From Paractinoplanes aksuensis (GTDB lineage: Bacteria; Actinomycetota; Actinomycetes; Mycobacteriales; Micromonosporaceae): 64,000 nucleotides of DNA. The position numbers and the translations under genes are program-made. The stretch is taken from assembly GCF_024137025.1 (NCBI RefSeq), contig NZ_JAMYJR010000026.1, positions 124,001 to 188,000 of the forward strand, written 5' to 3'. Shown here in pieces: positions 62,190-64,000 of this stretch (positions within the stretch are counted from its first letter, which is position 1; each line of letters opens with the position of its first letter). The notes below the pieces were generated by a model. That model made no database searches, had not been told where the DNA came from, and was given only the letters and a program-made list of their open reading frames with translations.

Positions 62190-62410
62190 TCTTCTTACCC
62201 GTGATGCCGGCGCTCTCCATCGCGCGCTCGACAGTTCTGGCGATGAAGTGCAGGTAGAGCTGTCGCGTGAGACGGCAGAGCTGGTCTCCCGGTGGATCGA
62301 CGCACGGGCGCGCGGCGAAGAGATTCTGGTCTCTCCGGGGAAGGCCGAGGTCACTCCGACCGCTGGCCGACTTGGCCGCGCTGCAGGATGAGCTCGGCCT
62401 GACGCAATGA
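62182..62410 (+). pseudogene. Antitoxin (AbrB/excisionase-like) gene remnant
   Basis: ATG 62182 opens a frame giving VELSRETAELVSRWIDARARGEE and LVSPGKAEVTPT, the N-terminal part of small antitoxins that then carry an excisionase-type HTH. The HTH is missing. Shifted by one base, codons from 62363 read LADLAALQDELGLTQ and stop at 62410, which is how these proteins end. A ~90-bp internal deletion with frame change explains this. No PIN toxin gene follows. Confidence 0.6.
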
Positions 62411-62501
62411 GTGAAAGCCCACGCGCGGGTAGCGACGAGTCGGATCTCGTTCGCGTCGTCTCGAACTCGAGCAATAGCGACGTACCGACAGACGGCTGAC
62501 A

Positions 62502-62547
62502 GCACGAATCCCCGTCCCGGGTCGGCGCCGGGAGCGGGGATTCGTGC
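62502..62547 (-). terminator. rhaI terminator
   Basis: GCACGAATCCCCG (62502-62514) and CGGGGATTCGTGC (62535-62547) are perfect 13-bp arms, with an inner TCCCGG/CCGGGA stem. It lies 9 bp beyond the rhaI stop. Confidence 0.75.
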
Positions 62548-62556
62548 CGTCGGGGG

Positions 62557-63723
62557 TTAGGCGCCCCAGCCGGCCTGGGTGCCGCCTACGCGGTCGGCGG
62601 TGATTTTTTCGTCGTAGCCGCTGGCTCGGTAGGCGGTGATGGGGTTGGGGTCGAGGCCGGCGTCGGCGCGGACCTCGGCCAGCAGGGGGCGGACGTCGGT
62701 GTTGTAGGCGTCCATGAAGACCGCGTTTGCTTCCAGGACGTCGCCGGACTGCTGGGCCTTCGTCAGGGCGTCGCGGTCGACCAGCAGGGCCTTGGCCGTG
62801 GCCTCCTGGACGTTCATGACCGAGCGGATGATCGCCGGGATCTTGCGCTCGATGTTGTGGCACTGGTCGAGCATGAACGCGATGCCGTACGCCGGGTCCA
62901 GGGCGCCGCCGCGGACGATCTCGTACATGATGCGGAACAGCTGGAACGGGTCGGCCGCGCCGACCATCAGGTCGTCGTCGGCGTAGAAGCGGCTGTTGAA
63001 GTCGAAGGCGCCCAGCTTCTGCTGGCGCAGCAGGAACGCGACGATGAACTCGATGTTCGTGCTCGGCGCGTGGTGGCCGGTGTCGATGCAGACCGTGGCC
63101 CGCTCGCCCAGTTCCAGGCAGTGCGCGTACGACGTGCCCCAGTCCGGCACGTCCGTGGCGTAGAAGGCCGGCTCGAACAGCTTGTACTCGAGCAGCATCC
63201 GCTGGTTGCCGGTCAACCGGTCGTACGCCTCGCGCAGCGCCGCGGCCAGCCTGTCCTGGCGGTCGCGCAGGTCGTCCTGGCCGGGGTAGTTGATGCCGTC
63301 GGAGAACCACAGCTTCAGGTCGCGCGACCCGGTCTGGCCCATGATGTCGATGGCCTCGAGCAGGTGGTCGGTGGCCTTGCGGCGGATCCCGGCGTCGGGG
63401 TTGGTGACCGAGCCCAGCTTGTAGTCGTCGTCCTGGAAGACGTTCGTGTTGATGGCGCCGATCTCCACCCCCAGATCCCGGGCGTACGACCCCAGGGCCG
63501 CGTAGTCGTCGACCTTGTCCCAGGGGATGTGCAGGGCGACCACGGGCGCGACGCCGGTGAACCGGTGCACGGTGGCGGCGTCGGCGATCTTCTCCTCGGG
63601 GGTGCGCGGCACCCCGGGCTGGGCGAAGACCTTGAAGCGGGTGCCCGAGTTGGCGTAGGCCCACGACGGGGTCTCGATGCGCTGGGCCGTCAGGGCGCGC
63701 TTGACGGCGGCGAGGTCGGTCAT
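62557..63723 (-). CDS. rhaI: L-rhamnose isomerase (RhaI type)
   Basis: A 388-residue TIM-barrel isomerase that turns L-rhamnose into L-rhamnulose. The RhaI (Pseudomonas stutzeri/Bacillus-type, not RhaA) pattern is present: IETPSWAYANSGTRFKVF at the start, metal-site residues in LEYKLFEPAFY, CIDTGHHAPSTNIE near residue 220, FDFNSRFYADDDLMVGAADPFQLFRI near residue 250, and DQCHN near residue 290. It overlaps rhaM by 4 bp; AGGAG lies 5 nt before ATG 63723. Confidence 0.94.
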   Translation of the reverse strand: MTDLAAVKRALTAQRIETPSWAYANSGTRFKVFAQPGVPRTPEEKIADAATVHRFTGVAPVVALHIPWDKVDDYAALGSYARDLGVEIGAINTNVFQDDDYKLGSVTNPDAGIRRKATDHLLEAIDIMGQTGSRDLKLWFSDGINYPGQDDLRDRQDRLAAALREAYDRLTGNQRMLLEYKLFEPAFYATDVPDWGTSYAHCLELGERATVCIDTGHHAPSTNIEFIVAFLLRQQKLGAFDFNSRFYADDDLMVGAADPFQLFRIMYEIVRGGALDPAYGIAFMLDQCHNIERKIPAIIRSVMNVQEATAKALLVDRDALTKAQQSGDVLEANAVFMDAYNTDVRPLLAEVRADAGLDPNPITAYRASGYDEKITADRVGGTQAGWGA

Positions 63724-64000
63724 GGGGTCTCCTGAGAACTTTCGGAAAGGTGGAACACCTCGGCGAGCAGCGGGAACCCTTCGTCGTTGGGCCCGCCGCC
63801 GGCGAAGAACCCCGCCATTTCCGCTTGCCACCTGGTGTTGACGTCCAGCGCCGCCATTGCCGCCTGGGACGCCTCGAGATCGTCCGCCTCGACGTAGCCG
63901 ATGAGCAGCCCGTCACCGCGGAGGAAGAGGGAGTAGTTGCGCCAGCCGGTGGCCCGAAGTGCGTCCTGCATCTCGGGCCACACGGCCTGGTGCCGCTCCA
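63720..64000 (-). CDS. rhaM: L-rhamnose mutarotase, 5' end outside window
   Basis: At least 93 codons are visible, ending at 63720; the gene continues past 64000. The visible part fits the ~105-residue RhaM: ERHQAVWPEM at the window edge, LRATGWRNYSLFLRGDGLLIGYVEADD, and NTRWQAEMAGFF. RhaM interconverts alpha- and beta-L-rhamnose before isomerisation. Overlap with rhaI by 4 bp shows one operon. Confidence 0.92.
   Translation of the reverse strand, partial: ERHQAVWPEMQDALRATGWRNYSLFLRGDGLLIGYVEADDLEASQAAMAALDVNTRWQAEMAGFFAGGGPNDEGFPLLAEVFHLSESSQETP

Overview
The window is a high-GC (roughly 70%) actinobacterial chromosome segment. GTG starts are frequent, ATGA/GTGA overlaps couple many genes, and several start codons lie 6-8 nt behind a -10 box, as in leaderless mRNAs. 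Gene families (SigE-type sigma factor, MmyB regulators, Dyp peroxidase, ROK and LacI regulators, many secreted carbohydrate-active proteins) suggest a soil actinomycete, most likely of the Micromonosporaceae (Actinoplanes type). That placement is inference. No rRNA, tRNA, CRISPR array, IS element or prophage was seen.

Layout. 0-1.2 kb: end of an APC-type permease with a Pro-rich tail, then an orphan polymorphic-toxin-like domain and a probable immunity gene. 1.2-9.5 kb: three regulator/efflux or regulator/redox units (MarR + MFS; MmyB-type regulator + aldo/keto reductase + SDR + TetR; TetR + MFS with a double operator). 9.7-20.3 kb: secreted tripeptidyl-peptidase-like hydrolase, a manganese-riboswitch-controlled GDT1-type transporter, cyclase, TPR protein, flippase-like membrane protein, SigE-type sigma factor with a PD40 membrane protein, type II NADH dehydrogenase, secreted LamG protein and GH18 chitinase. 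20.4-31.1 kb: membrane phosphodiesterase, secreted propeller, Dyp peroxidase, HAD phosphatase, DedA, stand-alone LigD phosphoesterase domain, MFS, DUF1906/FG-GAP secreted protein and a DUF433 antitoxin-like protein. 31.2-33.1 kb: SigB/SigF-type sigma factor divergent from an anti-sigma kinase and a STAS antagonist.

35.6-43.1 kb is the most coherent locus. A ROK regulator, an SsuCBA-type ABC importer, two sulfatases without signal peptides, and a formylglycine-generating enzyme with both active-site cysteines follow each other with 4-bp overlaps. The layout predicts uptake of an organic (perhaps sugar) sulfate ester, cytoplasmic desulfation by sulfatases matured by their own FGE, and control by a sugar-sensing regulator.

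45.6-47.1 kb carries a ZTP riboswitch and glyA. 47.3-51.7 kb is a possible defence or stress cluster: HTH + ImmA/IrrE protease, a frame-shifted PIN nuclease relic, and a large SF1 helicase with a possible C-terminal nuclease domain. 52.3-54.8 kb encodes a secreted CBM32/beta-helix protein behind three LacI-like palindromes. 57.8-61.8 kb is a LacI-controlled FrcBCA/RbsBC-type sugar importer with a well-defined promoter/operator. 62.2-62.4 kb holds an antitoxin remnant, and 62.6-64.0 kb the rhaI-rhaM L-rhamnose genes, rhaM running off the window end.
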